Shown: positions 1 through 8,512, numbered from the stretch's first letter. The stretch: DNA of 64,000 nucleotides from Formosa sp. Hel3_A1_48 (GCF_001735715.1 NZ_CP017259.1:496001-560000), one strand, 5' to 3'. Notes: a model not told the origin generated them from the sequence alone. Made by a program: numbers and translations.

Positions 1-1
1 T

Positions 2-1039
2 ATTAATGGACAAGATGCCGAAAATTTTTATTCTGTTTTAAGTGGATTAGCTGGTGATGCTCCAACAAATATTCCTAACTCTGATTATGGTACCGAGTTA
101 CAATATATAATTGATACAGATGCTTTATCCAATCAGTACTCAGAGACGATTTCAAACGCGTTCAGTGCAGGAACTAATTTAGTAACTTATCCAGACTCAA
201 ATCTAGCAAACCAACTCAAAACTGTTGCTCGATTGATTCGTGGCAACATGCAATCTAAAGTATACCTTGTTACTTTAGGTGGATTTGATACTCATAATGC
301 ACAAAATCAAGGATCAGGAGATATTTTAGGAAAGCACAACAATCTATTAAGTGAATTGTCTGAAGCAGTGTCGGCTTTCATGCTAGATATTAATGCTGAT
401 TCTATCGGGGAAGATGTTATTGGTCTAACTTTTTCTGAATTTGGTAGAAAAGCCAAAGAAAATGGAAGTTTAGGAACAGACCACGGAGAAGTTGCTCCGA
501 TGTTTGTTTTTGGACGTGCAGTTCAAAGTGGAATTTCTGGAATAAATGTAGATTTGACTGAAGCTACTGAAGACAATAATTTTCAGGTTGAATCTGTTCA
601 ATATGATTATCGCACAACCTTTGCCACTCTTTTTCAAGACTTTTTAGGTGCCTCAGATTCTCAAATAGATGCTACATTTTTAGATAACTCGACTAATTCA
701 AGCTTTACAGATTCTAAAATCAATGAGCTACTAAAAAACTCTCATAAGGTTGACGCATCATGTTATAATGAAGCTTTGAATACACCAGTACCTACTACAG
801 GTGAATGGGCTATTTTTCCAAACCCCTTCCAAGACGATATCAATGTAACGAGTGAGTATCCCGAACTAGAAACACATTTTGAGTTACTCAATCAAACTGG
901 ACAGGTTATAAAAAAAGGTGTATTAAACTTTAGAAATGCTAAGGCTATTATTACGACTAATGGACTAGCTCGTGGCTTGTATATTTTAACCCTATTTAAC
1001 AGACAAGACAAATCAGTTCATAAACTGATAAAAAATTAA
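2..1039 (+). CDS. DUF1501 family secreted protein, C-terminal part (partial)
   Basis: The reading frame is open from the left edge of the window, so the start lies outside it. The visible 345 residues carry the DUF1501 signature: a GGFDTH motif, then SEFGRKAKENGS followed by GTDHG. The last ~75 residues, from about FPNPFQDD to KLIKN, form a type A T9SS sorting domain (FPNP start, beta-rich body, terminal KLI). DUF1501 proteins are sulfatase-superfamily-like exported proteins, often paired with a DUF1800 protein; that partner is not in view. It is probably exported by the Por machinery and attached to the surface or released. Substrate unknown. It converges on the LacI-type gene with 4 bp between stops. 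Confidence 0.85.
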   Translation: MNGQDAENFYSVLSGLAGDAPTNIPNSDYGTELQYIIDTDALSNQYSETISNAFSAGTNLVTYPDSNLANQLKTVARLIRGNMQSKVYLVTLGGFDTHNAQNQGSGDILGKHNNLLSELSEAVSAFMLDINADSIGEDVIGLTFSEFGRKAKENGSLGTDHGEVAPMFVFGRAVQSGISGINVDLTEATEDNNFQVESVQYDYRTTFATLFQDFLGASDSQIDATFLDNSTNSSFTDSKINELLKNSHKVDASCYNEALNTPVPTTGEWAIFPNPFQDDINVTSEYPELETHFELLNQTGQVIKKGVLNFRNAKAIITTNGLARGLYILTLFNRQDKSVHKLIKN

Positions 1040-1043
1040 TTCT

Positions 1044-2039
1044 TTAAGAAGATGCACGCTGAGAAAGTGTAGAGTCTATTACTACAGAATGGTCATTATT
1101 AGATTTATTTTCTAGTTGTTCAATCAGCAAAGTCGCAGCAGTTTTCCCCATTGTATAACTGTGTTGGTTAATGGTTGTTAATTCTGGCGCTAGATAAGGG
1201 GCCATACGTTCACTAACATAACCAATAACTGCCATATCTTGAGGGATTTTTTTATCCAGATCACGTGCGACTTTGTAAGATGCAAAGGAAGCATCTGTAT
1301 CTAGCGCAATGACGGCGTCGAGCGGATTGTTTTTGATATATTCCTTTAGGGTATTTGCAACCCCGTCCCGGTCAGATGTCAAAACAATAGGCGTTAAGCC
1401 TGCATCAGCCATGGCCTTTTGATAGCCTTTTGTTCGTTGTTTTCCTACATTGAGATTGTTTATCGCTGACAATAAAATAATATTTTTTCTATTGGCCTTA
1501 ATCAAACCTTGAGTAGCTTCTGAAATTGCGGTATGATCATTTGTAGTGACTTTTGTACAAGGAATAGAGTCGATAACACGATCGAACATAACTAATGACT
1601 TTTCATCATTTATAGCATCTTCAAAATGACTAAAATCTTCAAGTGTTTGTGTTTCCTCAGAAACTGCAACAATAAATCCATCAACAACACCATTACTCAA
1701 CATATCAAAGTTATCCACTTCTTTATCGTGAGATTCTTTAGTCAGACAAACGATTGTGCTGTATTTTGTTTGAGAGATTACACTCTCAATGCCGTACAGA
1801 GCACGGGCAAAAAAACTATTTTGGACAGAAGGTATTACCACAGCAATGGTGTTTGTTCGGCCAGATTTCAGTCCCAGAGCAATTTTATTGGGTCGGTAGT
1901 TGTGTAATTTTGCCAACTCCACAATGCGCTTTTTGGTCGCATCACTAATTTCATGGCTATCGTTAAGCGCCTTTGATATGGTTGAAATTGATACACCAAG
2001 AATTGAGGCTAATTCTTTTAAAGTTATTTTACTTGCCAT
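1044..2039 (-). CDS. LacI-family transcriptional regulator
   Basis: This 331-residue protein has the standard LacI/GalR layout. Residues ~3-50 are the helix-turn-helix (TLKELASILGVSISTISKAL) with the YRPN hinge entry. Residues ~60-330 are the periplasmic-binding-protein-like effector domain, starting IAVVIPSV. Such regulators bind palindromic operators as dimers and respond to sugars or nucleosides. No carbohydrate operon lies beside it here, so its regulon and ligand cannot be inferred. ATG start at 2039. The amt terminator hairpin lies just upstream, so it probably has its own transcription start or depends on read-through. Confidence 0.93.
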   Translation of the reverse strand: MASKITLKELASILGVSISTISKALNDSHEISDATKKRIVELAKLHNYRPNKIALGLKSGRTNTIAVVIPSVQNSFFARALYGIESVISQTKYSTIVCLTKESHDKEVDNFDMLSNGVVDGFIVAVSEETQTLEDFSHFEDAINDEKSLVMFDRVIDSIPCTKVTTNDHTAISEATQGLIKANRKNIILLSAINNLNVGKQRTKGYQKAMADAGLTPIVLTSDRDGVANTLKEYIKNNPLDAVIALDTDASFASYKVARDLDKKIPQDMAVIGYVSERMAPYLAPELTTINQHSYTMGKTAATLLIEQLENKSNNDHSVVIDSTLSQRASS

Positions 2040-2056
2040 GTTCTGTTTTGGATTTG

Positions 2057-2092
2057 AAAAAAGTCCTTAGTCTAAGAATCAGACTAAGGACC
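2057..2092 (-). terminator. Rho-independent terminator of glnK-amt unit
   Basis: A perfect 11-bp inverted repeat (GTCCTTAGTCT, 2063-2073, with its complement at 2081-2091) has a 7-nt loop. Read leftward it is followed by six T residues. It lies directly after the second ammonium transporter gene and before the LacI-type gene. Confidence 0.85.
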
Positions 2093-2119
2093 AAAAATAC
2101 AAATTTATTAACAAAAATA

Positions 2120-3337
2120 CTATTCTGAATAGGCGCTCATTCCATGTTCGTGAATATCAAGTCCTTGAATTTCTTCTTTTTCACTTACACGGATTCCTAA
2201 CGTTAATTTTAATCCGCCAATTATAATAATCGACGATAGAATACAGGCAAGCGCATAAGCTGAAACGCCAACCAACTGGCTCACCAATTGTTCAGTAGAA
2301 GCGAGTGCACCGAAAATACCAACGGCTAAAGTACCCCAAATACCACATACCAAATGAACTGCTATTGCGCCAACAGGGTCATCTAACCTAAGTCGATCAA
2401 TTAGCGATACCGCTGTAACAATTAACAGTCCGGCTATTGCACCAATCCAAACTGCATCTGTTGGACTCATTTGATCAGCACCTGCTGTTATACCAACAAG
2501 ACCACCTAATATTCCATTTAGAAACATGGTTAAATCTAAATTTTTAAATACTACTGTCGAAGCAATAGCAGCAAATACACCACCTGCAGCTGCAGCAATA
2601 CAAGTTGTAACTAAAGTAAGAGAGGTTAACTCTGGATCGGCAGAAAGAACTGAACCTCCATTAAAACCAAACCATCCCAACCAAAGAATCAAAACACCTG
2701 CTGTTGCTAAGGGGATATTATGCCCAGGGATAGCTTGAACTTTCCCGTCTTTGATTTTTCCAATACGTGCTCCTAGTAAGATTACAGCAACAAGAGCTGC
2801 CCAACCACCAACGGAGTGTACCAATGTTGAGCCTGCAAAGTCATAAAATGGAGTGTCAAGCTGGTCTAAAAATCCACCACCCCATTTCCAGGAACCTAAA
2901 ATTGGATAAACAAACCCAACATAAATAACTGTAAAAATCATAAATGATCCAATTTTCATACGCTCAGCTACAGCCCCAGAAACAATCGTTGCGGCCGTGG
3001 CAGCAAACATGCCTTGGAATAAAAAGTCTGTCCAATAAGTGTAGCCTTCGTTGTAAGCCATATCCAAGGCTCCATTTACAAGTGGTGCTTCCAATCCAAA
3101 ACCAGCAAATCCAAAAACGCCTAAAGCACCTTCAGCAAAACCAGGATACATTAAATTGAAGCCAACAATTCCGTAAAGCAAAAGGCCAGAAGTTATAATA
3201 AAAATATTTTTGAATAATATATTGATTGCATTTTTTTTGCGAGTTAGACCAATTTCTAAAAAGGCAAAACCTGTATGCATAAAAAAAACAAGGGCTGTAC
3301 AGATCATCATCCATACATTATTTGTTGTCAATTCCAT
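2120..3337 (-). CDS. amt: Ammonium transporter, Amt family (copy 2, P-II-linked)
   Basis: A 405-residue Amt/MEP/Rh channel for NH4+/NH3 across the inner membrane, predicted to be trimeric with 11 membrane helices. The pore twin histidines are visible in STLVHSVGG and IAVHLVCG, with the PGHN loop and LGWFGFNGGS between. The cytoplasmic C-terminus IRVSEKEEIQGLDIHEHG is the conserved tail that P-II contacts. It follows glnK by 30 bp and is almost certainly co-transcribed with it. It is a clear paralogue of the Amt at 3936-5207 but lacks that copy's longer N-terminus. ATG start at 3337. Terminated by the hairpin at 2063-2091. Confidence 0.96.
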   Translation of the reverse strand: MELTTNNVWMMICTALVFFMHTGFAFLEIGLTRKKNAINILFKNIFIITSGLLLYGIVGFNLMYPGFAEGALGVFGFAGFGLEAPLVNGALDMAYNEGYTYWTDFLFQGMFAATAATIVSGAVAERMKIGSFMIFTVIYVGFVYPILGSWKWGGGFLDQLDTPFYDFAGSTLVHSVGGWAALVAVILLGARIGKIKDGKVQAIPGHNIPLATAGVLILWLGWFGFNGGSVLSADPELTSLTLVTTCIAAAAGGVFAAIASTVVFKNLDLTMFLNGILGGLVGITAGADQMSPTDAVWIGAIAGLLIVTAVSLIDRLRLDDPVGAIAVHLVCGIWGTLAVGIFGALASTEQLVSQLVGVSAYALACILSSIIIIGGLKLTLGIRVSEKEEIQGLDIHEHGMSAYSE

Positions 3338-3367
3338 AATTTATTTCTTAAAGTTGTTGTGGTTAGT

Positions 3368-3706
3368 TTAGTTCAAAGTTTCTCCGCCTTTTTCACCGGT
3401 ACGGATTCGGTATGCTTGAGCAATATCACTTACAAATATTTTCCCATCCCCTACATCACCCGTAGCACCGGATTCTAAAATAGCGTTGATCGTTACATCC
3501 AAAAAATCATCATTAACGACAATGGATAAGAAACGTCGTTGAATATCACTTGTACTGTATGCGACTCCTCGATAAACATGACCCTCTTTCTCATTTCCTA
3601 GCCCTGTAACATCCCAATAAGAAAAGAAATTAACGCCGACATCGTGAAGGGCTTTTTTTACAGAAGAAAACTTAGATTTTCTAATGATAGCTTCTACTTT
3701 TTTCAT
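3368..3706 (-). CDS. glnK: P-II nitrogen regulatory protein (GlnK-like)
   Basis: A 112-residue P-II trimer subunit, which senses ATP/ADP and 2-oxoglutarate and gates Amt through its T-loop. Visible signatures are VYRGVAY in the T-loop (Tyr50 aligns with the E. coli Tyr51 modification site), GDGKIFV (2-oxoglutarate/ATP lysine) and RIRTGE (ATP binding). The T-loop is one residue shorter than in E. coli GlnB, and the cyanobacterial phospho-Ser site is Val. No uridylyltransferase gene is in view, so modification is uncertain. Placement directly before amt supports a GlnK role. A TAnnTTTG box and two 18-bp repeats lie upstream. Confidence 0.95.
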   Translation of the reverse strand: MKKVEAIIRKSKFSSVKKALHDVGVNFFSYWDVTGLGNEKEGHVYRGVAYSTSDIQRRFLSIVVNDDFLDVTINAILESGATGDVGDGKIFVSDIAQAYRIRTGEKGGETLN

Positions 3707-3731
3707 AATTGTATATTTAGTTTTGAATGCT

Positions 3732-3739
3732 CAAAAGTA
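3732..3739 (-). promoter_or_regulatory. Putative -7 promoter box of glnK-amt
   Basis: On the minus strand this reads TACTTTTG, an exact match to the Bacteroidota -7 consensus TAnnTTTG, 26 bp before the glnK ATG. A TTTG that could act as the -33 box lies inside the proximal 18-bp site (3762-3765), 22 bp away. Confidence 0.6.
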
Positions 3740-3755
3740 TTTAAAAAGTAAATAA

Positions 3756-3773
3756 ACCCTACAAAAAAAGGGT
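3756..3773 (-). promoter_or_regulatory. 18-bp operator-like site, proximal, upstream of glnK
   Basis: The sequence ACCCTACAAAAAAAGGGT is an inverted repeat with CCCT/AGGG half-sites. It fits the form (A/C)CCCT-N8-(A/T)(G/T)GG(G/T) shared with three other sites here. Its centre is 29 bp upstream of the -7 box, so it overlaps the -33 position. The regulator is unknown. Confidence 0.6.
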
Positions 3774-3808
3774 ATTAAAATTAAATATTTATTAAATATT
3801 TAATTAAC

Positions 3809-3826
3809 ACCCTATATTTTATGGGG
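3809..3826 (-). promoter_or_regulatory. 18-bp operator-like site, distal, upstream of glnK
   Basis: ACCCTATATTTTATGGGG has the same half-sites as the proximal site. The two centres are 53 bp apart, separated by a 35-bp almost pure A/T spacer. The amt copy 1 promoter repeats this arrangement with a spacing of 52 bp. Confidence 0.6.
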
Positions 3827-3845
3827 ATAAACAAAATAAATATAA

Positions 3846-3881
3846 AAAAATGAAGAAACCTTAGAAAAGTCTAAGGTTTCT
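3846..3881 (-). terminator. Rho-independent terminator of amt copy 1
   Basis: A perfect 12-bp stem (AGAAACCTTAGA, 3854-3865, with its complement at 3870-3881) has a 4-nt loop. Read leftward it is followed by TCA and seven T. It separates the upstream amt gene from the glnK-amt unit, so these are two transcription units. Confidence 0.82.
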
Positions 3882-3935
3882 ACATTTGATCTACTAATTC
3901 AAAACTAAATTATTGTTTTCAGTAGAAAAAAACAA

Positions 3936-5207
3936 TTACTCTCTAGTCCTCTTACCTGGATATGCAATTGAACCATGCTCAGAAACATCCAGTCCTGCAA
4001 TCTCTTCTTCTTCAGTTACACGCAGTCCGATAGTAGCTTTTAGAATTCCAAAAACAACAAAAGACAACACAACAGCCCATAACATGTAAGATAAGGCACC
4101 AACTAATTGTGCAACAAATTGAGCAGAACCACCGCCGTTAAACAAACCTATAGCTTCTTCTCCACTAACACCCCAAAGACCAATAACTATTGTTCCCCAG
4201 AATCCTGCTACACCATGAACAGATGCCGCACCAATAGCGTCATCAATTTTTAGTTTTTTCTCGATAAATTCTATAGAGAATACAACTATGACACCTCCAA
4301 TAAGTCCTGCAAGAACTGCACCGCCTTCTGTCATGTTACCACATCCAGCAGTAATACTAACCAATCCTGCTAGGGCACCATTTAGCGTTTGTGCTAAATT
4401 TGGCTTTCCGTACCATATCCAAGTAGTGATAAGAGCTCCAAGAGCACCGGCTGCGGCTGCTAAATTTGTTACAACGACTACAGCTGAAGCGCCTATTGCA
4501 TCATCACCACCCCAAGCTAGCTGAGAACCACCATTAAATCCAAACCAACCTAACCAAAGAATAAACACCCCAAGAGTGGTTAGAATTTGATTGTGCCCAG
4601 GGATTGGGACTACCTTACCATCTACATACTTTCCAATTCGTGGCCCCACCATGAATGCGGCAACAAGAGCAGCGAAACCACCAACACCGTGGACAATAGA
4701 AGACCCTGCAAAGTCAATAAACTCTGCCTCAAATGCTGTATTCAACCATCCACCGTTCCATTCCCAGCCTCCTGCAATTGGATAAACAAAAGCGGTCATA
4801 ACCACAGTAAAGATAGCATAGGTAGAATACTTTGTTCGACCGGCAATAGCACCAGAGACGATTGTAGCAGCTGTTGCTGCAAACATTGTCTGGAAGAAAA
4901 GATCTGCACCATCTCCTTGTAGAATTCCGCTCCAGAAGAACCAACCGTTTGATGAATCACCATACATTAATGAGTAACCAACAAACCAATAAGTAAGCGA
5001 GCCAACACAAATATCGAGTAAATTTTTCATTGCGATATTAACCGCATTTTTCGAACGTGTCATTCCAGATTCTACTAGTGTAAAACCTGCCTGCATAAAG
5101 AATACCAATATACCAGATAATAGCATCCATAACATCCCCATGTCGCCTTCAATGGCTGCAGTGTCCTGAATAACCATCGGGATGTGTGTAAATAATGAGT
5201 GTAACAT
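3936..5207 (-). CDS. amt: Ammonium transporter, Amt family (copy 1)
   Basis: A 423-residue Amt channel, paralogous to the one at 2120-3337. It has an extra ~20-residue N-terminal segment before the first helix (MLHSLFTHIPMVIQ...), which may be a signal-like or periplasmic N-terminus as in E. coli AmtB. Pore histidines lie in SSIVHGVGG and ASVHGVAG, with PGHN and LGWFGFNGGS in between. The C-terminal tail LRVTEEEEIAGLDVSEHG matches the P-II-responsive tail. It has its own promoter region with a -7 box and two 18-bp sites, and its own terminator. ATG start at 5207. Confidence 0.96.
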   Translation of the reverse strand: MLHSLFTHIPMVIQDTAAIEGDMGMLWMLLSGILVFFMQAGFTLVESGMTRSKNAVNIAMKNLLDICVGSLTYWFVGYSLMYGDSSNGWFFWSGILQGDGADLFFQTMFAATAATIVSGAIAGRTKYSTYAIFTVVMTAFVYPIAGGWEWNGGWLNTAFEAEFIDFAGSSIVHGVGGFAALVAAFMVGPRIGKYVDGKVVPIPGHNQILTTLGVFILWLGWFGFNGGSQLAWGGDDAIGASAVVVVTNLAAAAGALGALITTWIWYGKPNLAQTLNGALAGLVSITAGCGNMTEGGAVLAGLIGGVIVVFSIEFIEKKLKIDDAIGAASVHGVAGFWGTIVIGLWGVSGEEAIGLFNGGGSAQFVAQLVGALSYMLWAVVLSFVVFGILKATIGLRVTEEEEIAGLDVSEHGSIAYPGKRTRE

Positions 5208-5269
5208 AATAAAATTTTTAATTGTTGTAATTAGAACTATAAACTATAGCTAATTTGGTTAATTTTTTT

Positions 5270-5277
5270 CAAAAATA
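5270..5277 (-). promoter_or_regulatory. Putative -7 promoter box of amt copy 1
   Basis: On the minus strand this reads TATTTTTG, an exact TAnnTTTG match, 63 bp before the ATG. No TTTG stands at the expected -33 distance. The proximal 18-bp site occupies that place instead. Confidence 0.5.
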
Positions 5278-5295
5278 TACTTTTTGAAATATACA

Positions 5296-5313
5296 CCCCT
5301 AAAAAATAATGGT
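5296..5313 (-). promoter_or_regulatory. 18-bp operator-like site, proximal, upstream of amt copy 1
   Basis: CCCCTAAAAAATAATGGT is the weakest of the four related sites: the right half is TGGT instead of GGGT/GGGG. Its centre lies 31 bp upstream of the -7 box, against 29 bp at glnK. Confidence 0.55.
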
Positions 5314-5347
5314 ATTTATTTAATTTTTGCTAAATAATTAATTTATA

Positions 5348-5365
5348 CCCCTAAATATTATGGGG
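5348..5365 (-). promoter_or_regulatory. 18-bp operator-like site, distal, upstream of amt copy 1
   Basis: CCCCTAAATATTATGGGG is the most symmetrical copy, with CCCC/GGGG arms. It lies 52 bp centre to centre from the proximal site and 34 bp of A/T-rich DNA separates the two. Confidence 0.6.
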
Positions 5366-5467
5366 TCTTAAAATTAAAGTTGATTTTTTCAATGAAATTA
5401 ATAATTAAGACTATTATAATCCTTAATATCCTATTGCTGTATGAGTACCAAACAAAAATTTTATAGC

Positions 5468-5992
5468 TTAAGGAATATAGTTAGCCTGTGGATCACTTGG
5501 GCCATTGGCATCTTCATTAGGACTACCTGCTCCAGGTGTAGTGGTAGAGCCACTCCCACTGCCTGCCTGCACCCATTCGTCCCCGTTATGCGTATAAATA
5601 TCTCCTGTTTCATTATCAACATAAATATCTCCACCTTGAGGATTAGCGGGGTTGTCGTCGTCTGGTGCACCTGTTCCTCCATCAATACTTACAGAACTTT
5701 GACTTCCCAAAGACATCCATTTAGAACCATCCCAAAAATAATACCCGGCTTTTAAATCATCTGAATTATTTGTATTGTAAACCAAAAGACTAACGACATT
5801 ACCATTAGAAATGGTGTTGTTATCCGTTGTGCTTTGTAATGCTACTTGAGGAAGTAAAACACCCTTATCATCGGCTTTTACTTCTAATTGTGAAGACGCG
5901 TTCGGCTCTGCTGTTCCAATACCTACTTGCGAAAAACTATTTATTGAATAACAAAATGTTAATGTTAATAGTATAAGTTTTTTCATGTTCAT
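5468..5992 (-). CDS. Secreted surface protein with VGIGT motif, function unknown
   Basis: A 174-residue protein with a clear signal peptide (MNMKKLILLTLTFCYSINSFSQ). The mature protein begins VGIGTAEPNASSQLEV, a motif that opens many Bacteroidota surface and adhesin-like proteins. The middle has two short carbohydrate- or tail-fibre-like units (YYFWDGSKWMSLG; GDIYTHNGDEWVQAG). The C-terminal third is rich in Gly, Pro, Ser and Asn and looks disordered. No T9SS sorting domain is seen. It may be a small cell-surface or matrix protein, and no enzymatic motif is visible. A second ATG two codons later (5986) is equally possible. Confidence 0.75.
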   Translation of the reverse strand: MNMKKLILLTLTFCYSINSFSQVGIGTAEPNASSQLEVKADDKGVLLPQVALQSTTDNNTISNGNVVSLLVYNTNNSDDLKAGYYFWDGSKWMSLGSQSSVSIDGGTGAPDDDNPANPQGGDIYVDNETGDIYTHNGDEWVQAGSGSGSTTTPGAGSPNEDANGPSDPQANYIP

Positions 5993-6366
5993 TATAATTT
6001 AGGGGTTGTTTCATGTGAAAAATGAATTCAAATTTTATTAAAACTACATAGTGCAGCCAGTCTTAGGGCAAAGTACGAGCACAAGTGTTTAAAAAAAAAC
6101 TGTCATGTAACAAACGGCTAATTGACGTAATAAATGGGTAGATTTACGTCATAAGTGGTAAAACTAAATCTAGTTTTTTAACGTTTTAGTGTTGTTTAAT
6201 ACAATCAAAATGAACAAAAAAAGCACAAAAACGTCAATTTCAATAACTTAGACTAAGCAAAGTGGTTATAGCTAATTCAAAAAACAATGAAAATACTACT
6301 CAATTAGACACGTATATAAATAAATGAAAGCGGTAAATTAAGTTAATTCAGATGGAAAATTATGGC
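5993..6366. other. 374-bp intergenic region with an inverted repeat
   Basis: No gene is visible between the VGIGT protein and metG. The region is A/T-rich and holds the 8-bp inverted repeat TGACGTAA/TTACGTCA (6123-6151), listed separately, and an isolated ACGTCA near 6231. No convincing TAnnTTTG box was found on the minus strand. Confidence 0.6.
6123..6151. promoter_or_regulatory. Inverted repeat TGACGTAA-N13-TTACGTCA
   Basis: Perfect 8-bp arms at 6123-6130 and 6144-6151 have centres 21 bp apart, two helical turns on one DNA face. It lies about 130 bp upstream of the VGIGT protein gene. This geometry suits a dimeric regulator or two bound protomers. The regulator is unknown. Confidence 0.4.
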
Positions 6367-8418
6367 TCAACAAATGCTGACTCCACTTACAGTGTGATGA
6401 GTGATATCTGGTTGAATAAAAACAAGTTGTCCATCATCTGATTTAGCCATCAAAATCATTCCTTGACTTTCAACGCCACGTAAATCGCGTGGCTTCAAAT
6501 TACAAAGTACGGTGACTTTTTTACCAACAACAGCTTCTGGAGCATAGGCCTCAGCTATTCCCGATACTATAGTTCGAACTTCTGCTCCTGTATCAACTTC
6601 AAGAACCAAAAGCTTTTTGGTTTTCGGCATTTTCTTTGCTGTTAGGATGGTCCCTACCCTTAGATCCATTTTCGAAAAGTCTCCAAAAGGAATGCTTGTT
6701 TTTTGAACTGCTGTTGTATTTTTTACAGCATTGGATTTCTTGCTTGCTTTGAGCAAATCGAGTTGTTCCTCAATTTCAGGATCTTCTATTTTAGTAAATA
6801 ACAAAGACGGCTTTCCAATACAATGACCTGATGCCAATAAAGTGTGGCCTTGTCTAACATCTTTCCAACTAGGAATTGGATCCAATCGTAACATTTTCTG
6901 GAGTTTTTCTGCGGTGTGAGGCAAAAACGGCTCAGATAAAACTGAAAGACCTGAAGCAATTTGAAGCGCAGTATACATTATAGTTTGAACACGCTCAGGA
7001 TTGGTTTTTATGACTTTCCAAGGTTCTTCATCAGCCAAATACTTATTCCCACTGCGCGCTAAGTTCATCAAGATTTGACTCGCCTCGCGAAAGCGAAAGC
7101 GCTCAAGAGATTGTTGAATTTCTTTTGGCGTTGTTGAAAGTTCGCCTAGTACGTCCTTGTCTGCACCAGTAAGCTCTTTTAATTGAGGAACTTTACCGCT
7201 GTAATACTTGTGTGTTAACACCAAAACTCTATTGATAAAGTTTCCGTATACAGCTACTAATTCATTATTGTTTCGTGCTTGAAAATCTTTCCATGTAAAA
7301 TCGTTGTCTTTTGTTTCAGGCGCTGTTGCTGTAAGCACATAACGCAAAACATCCTGCTGATCGGGAAATGCCTTAAGGTAGTCAGGCAACCAAACAGCCC
7401 AATTTTTTGAGGTTGACAATTTTTGACCCTCTAAATTTAAAAACTCATTTGCAGGCACATTCTTGGGCAAAATATAACTTCCTTCTGCTTTGAGCATTGC
7501 CGGAAAAATGATACAATGAAAAACAATATTATCTTTTCCAATAAAATGCAACAAAGTAGTTTCCTCGTCTTTCCAATAAGGTTCCCAATCTTTTCCATTT
7601 GCACGAGCCCATTCTTTGGTAGAAGAAATATATCCAATTGGCGCATCAAACCATACATACAATACTTTTCCATCAGCACCCTCAACCGGTACAGGAATCC
7701 CCCAATCCAAATCACGTGTAACCGCACGAGGACGCAGACCATCATTGATCCAAGACATACATTGTCCATATACATTGGATTTCCAATCATGTTTATGTTC
7801 GGTACCTATCCACGATTGTAAAAACTCTTGGTGTTGATCAAGAGGCAGATACCAATGTTTAGTAGACTTTAATACAGGAACATTTCCCGAAATAGCTGAC
7901 TTAGGTTCAATCAAATCTGTTGCGTTATGACTTGTCCCACAAGCTTCACATTGATCCCCATAGCTTTCTGTAAAACCACATTTTGGACAAGTCCCTAAAA
8001 CAAATCGATCGGCCAGAAATTGTTGCGCTTCTGCGTCGTAGAGTTGATCTGTTGTTTCTTCTAAAAATGCGCCTTTATCATGTAAGGTGTTAAAAAAATC
8101 CGAGGCTGTTTCGTGGTGAATTTTAGATGATGTACGAGAGTAATTGTCAAAAGAAATCCCAAATTCTTTGAACGAATTTTCTATGATTTTATGGTATCGG
8201 TCCACCACATCTTGTGGACTGATCCCTTCCTTTTTAGCTTTTATGGTTATCGGTACACCATGTTCATCACTACCACAAATAAAGGCAACATCGTGCCCTT
8301 GTAAACGCAAATAGCGGGCATAGATGTCTGCTGGCACATAAACGCCGGCTAAGTGGCCTATATGGATAGGGCCGTTGGTGTACGGTAAGGCTGCGGTTAG
8401 GGTAAAACGTTTAGACAT
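6367..8418 (-). CDS. metG: Methionyl-tRNA synthetase with C-terminal tRNA-binding domain
   Basis: A class I aminoacyl-tRNA synthetase charging tRNA-Met. HIGH is at residues 19-22, a four-Cys zinc knuckle is CPKCG...CEACG, and the second signature is KLSTSKNW (KMSKS-like). After the anticodon-binding helical domain, the last ~110 residues ([17 protein letters not shown]...) form a Trbp111/EMAP-type OB fold that dimerises and binds tRNA. The ATG at 8418 (683 residues) is chosen over an in-frame TTG at 8439 because a TAnnTTTG box overlaps the latter. Confidence 0.97.
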   Translation of the reverse strand: MSKRFTLTAALPYTNGPIHIGHLAGVYVPADIYARYLRLQGHDVAFICGSDEHGVPITIKAKKEGISPQDVVDRYHKIIENSFKEFGISFDNYSRTSSKIHHETASDFFNTLHDKGAFLEETTDQLYDAEAQQFLADRFVLGTCPKCGFTESYGDQCEACGTSHNATDLIEPKSAISGNVPVLKSTKHWYLPLDQHQEFLQSWIGTEHKHDWKSNVYGQCMSWINDGLRPRAVTRDLDWGIPVPVEGADGKVLYVWFDAPIGYISSTKEWARANGKDWEPYWKDEETTLLHFIGKDNIVFHCIIFPAMLKAEGSYILPKNVPANEFLNLEGQKLSTSKNWAVWLPDYLKAFPDQQDVLRYVLTATAPETKDNDFTWKDFQARNNNELVAVYGNFINRVLVLTHKYYSGKVPQLKELTGADKDVLGELSTTPKEIQQSLERFRFREASQILMNLARSGNKYLADEEPWKVIKTNPERVQTIMYTALQIASGLSVLSEPFLPHTAEKLQKMLRLDPIPSWKDVRQGHTLLASGHCIGKPSLLFTKIEDPEIEEQLDLLKASKKSNAVKNTTAVQKTSIPFGDFSKMDLRVGTILTAKKMPKTKKLLVLEVDTGAEVRTIVSGIAEAYAPEAVVGKKVTVLCNLKPRDLRGVESQGMILMAKSDDGQLVFIQPDITHHTVSGVSIC

Positions 8419-8436
8419 TTTTTCAGATTGTAAAGA

Positions 8437-8444
8437 CAAAAGTA
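8437..8444 (-). promoter_or_regulatory. Putative -7 box of metG
   Basis: Minus-strand TACTTTTG matches TAnnTTTG exactly, 18 bp before the metG ATG. No good -33 TTTG is at the right distance, so confidence is limited. Confidence 0.35.
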
Positions 8445-8512
8445 CACAAATAAAGCAGCAATCTAAAACGGAACAATAGAGATTTTTATATCTTTACGAA
8501 AAGCCCTTAAAA

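Noticed and set aside
6000-6366. Possible riboswitch or leader RNA near the VGIGT protein
   Set aside because: Only one inverted repeat and no known riboswitch pattern; not enough for an RNA call.
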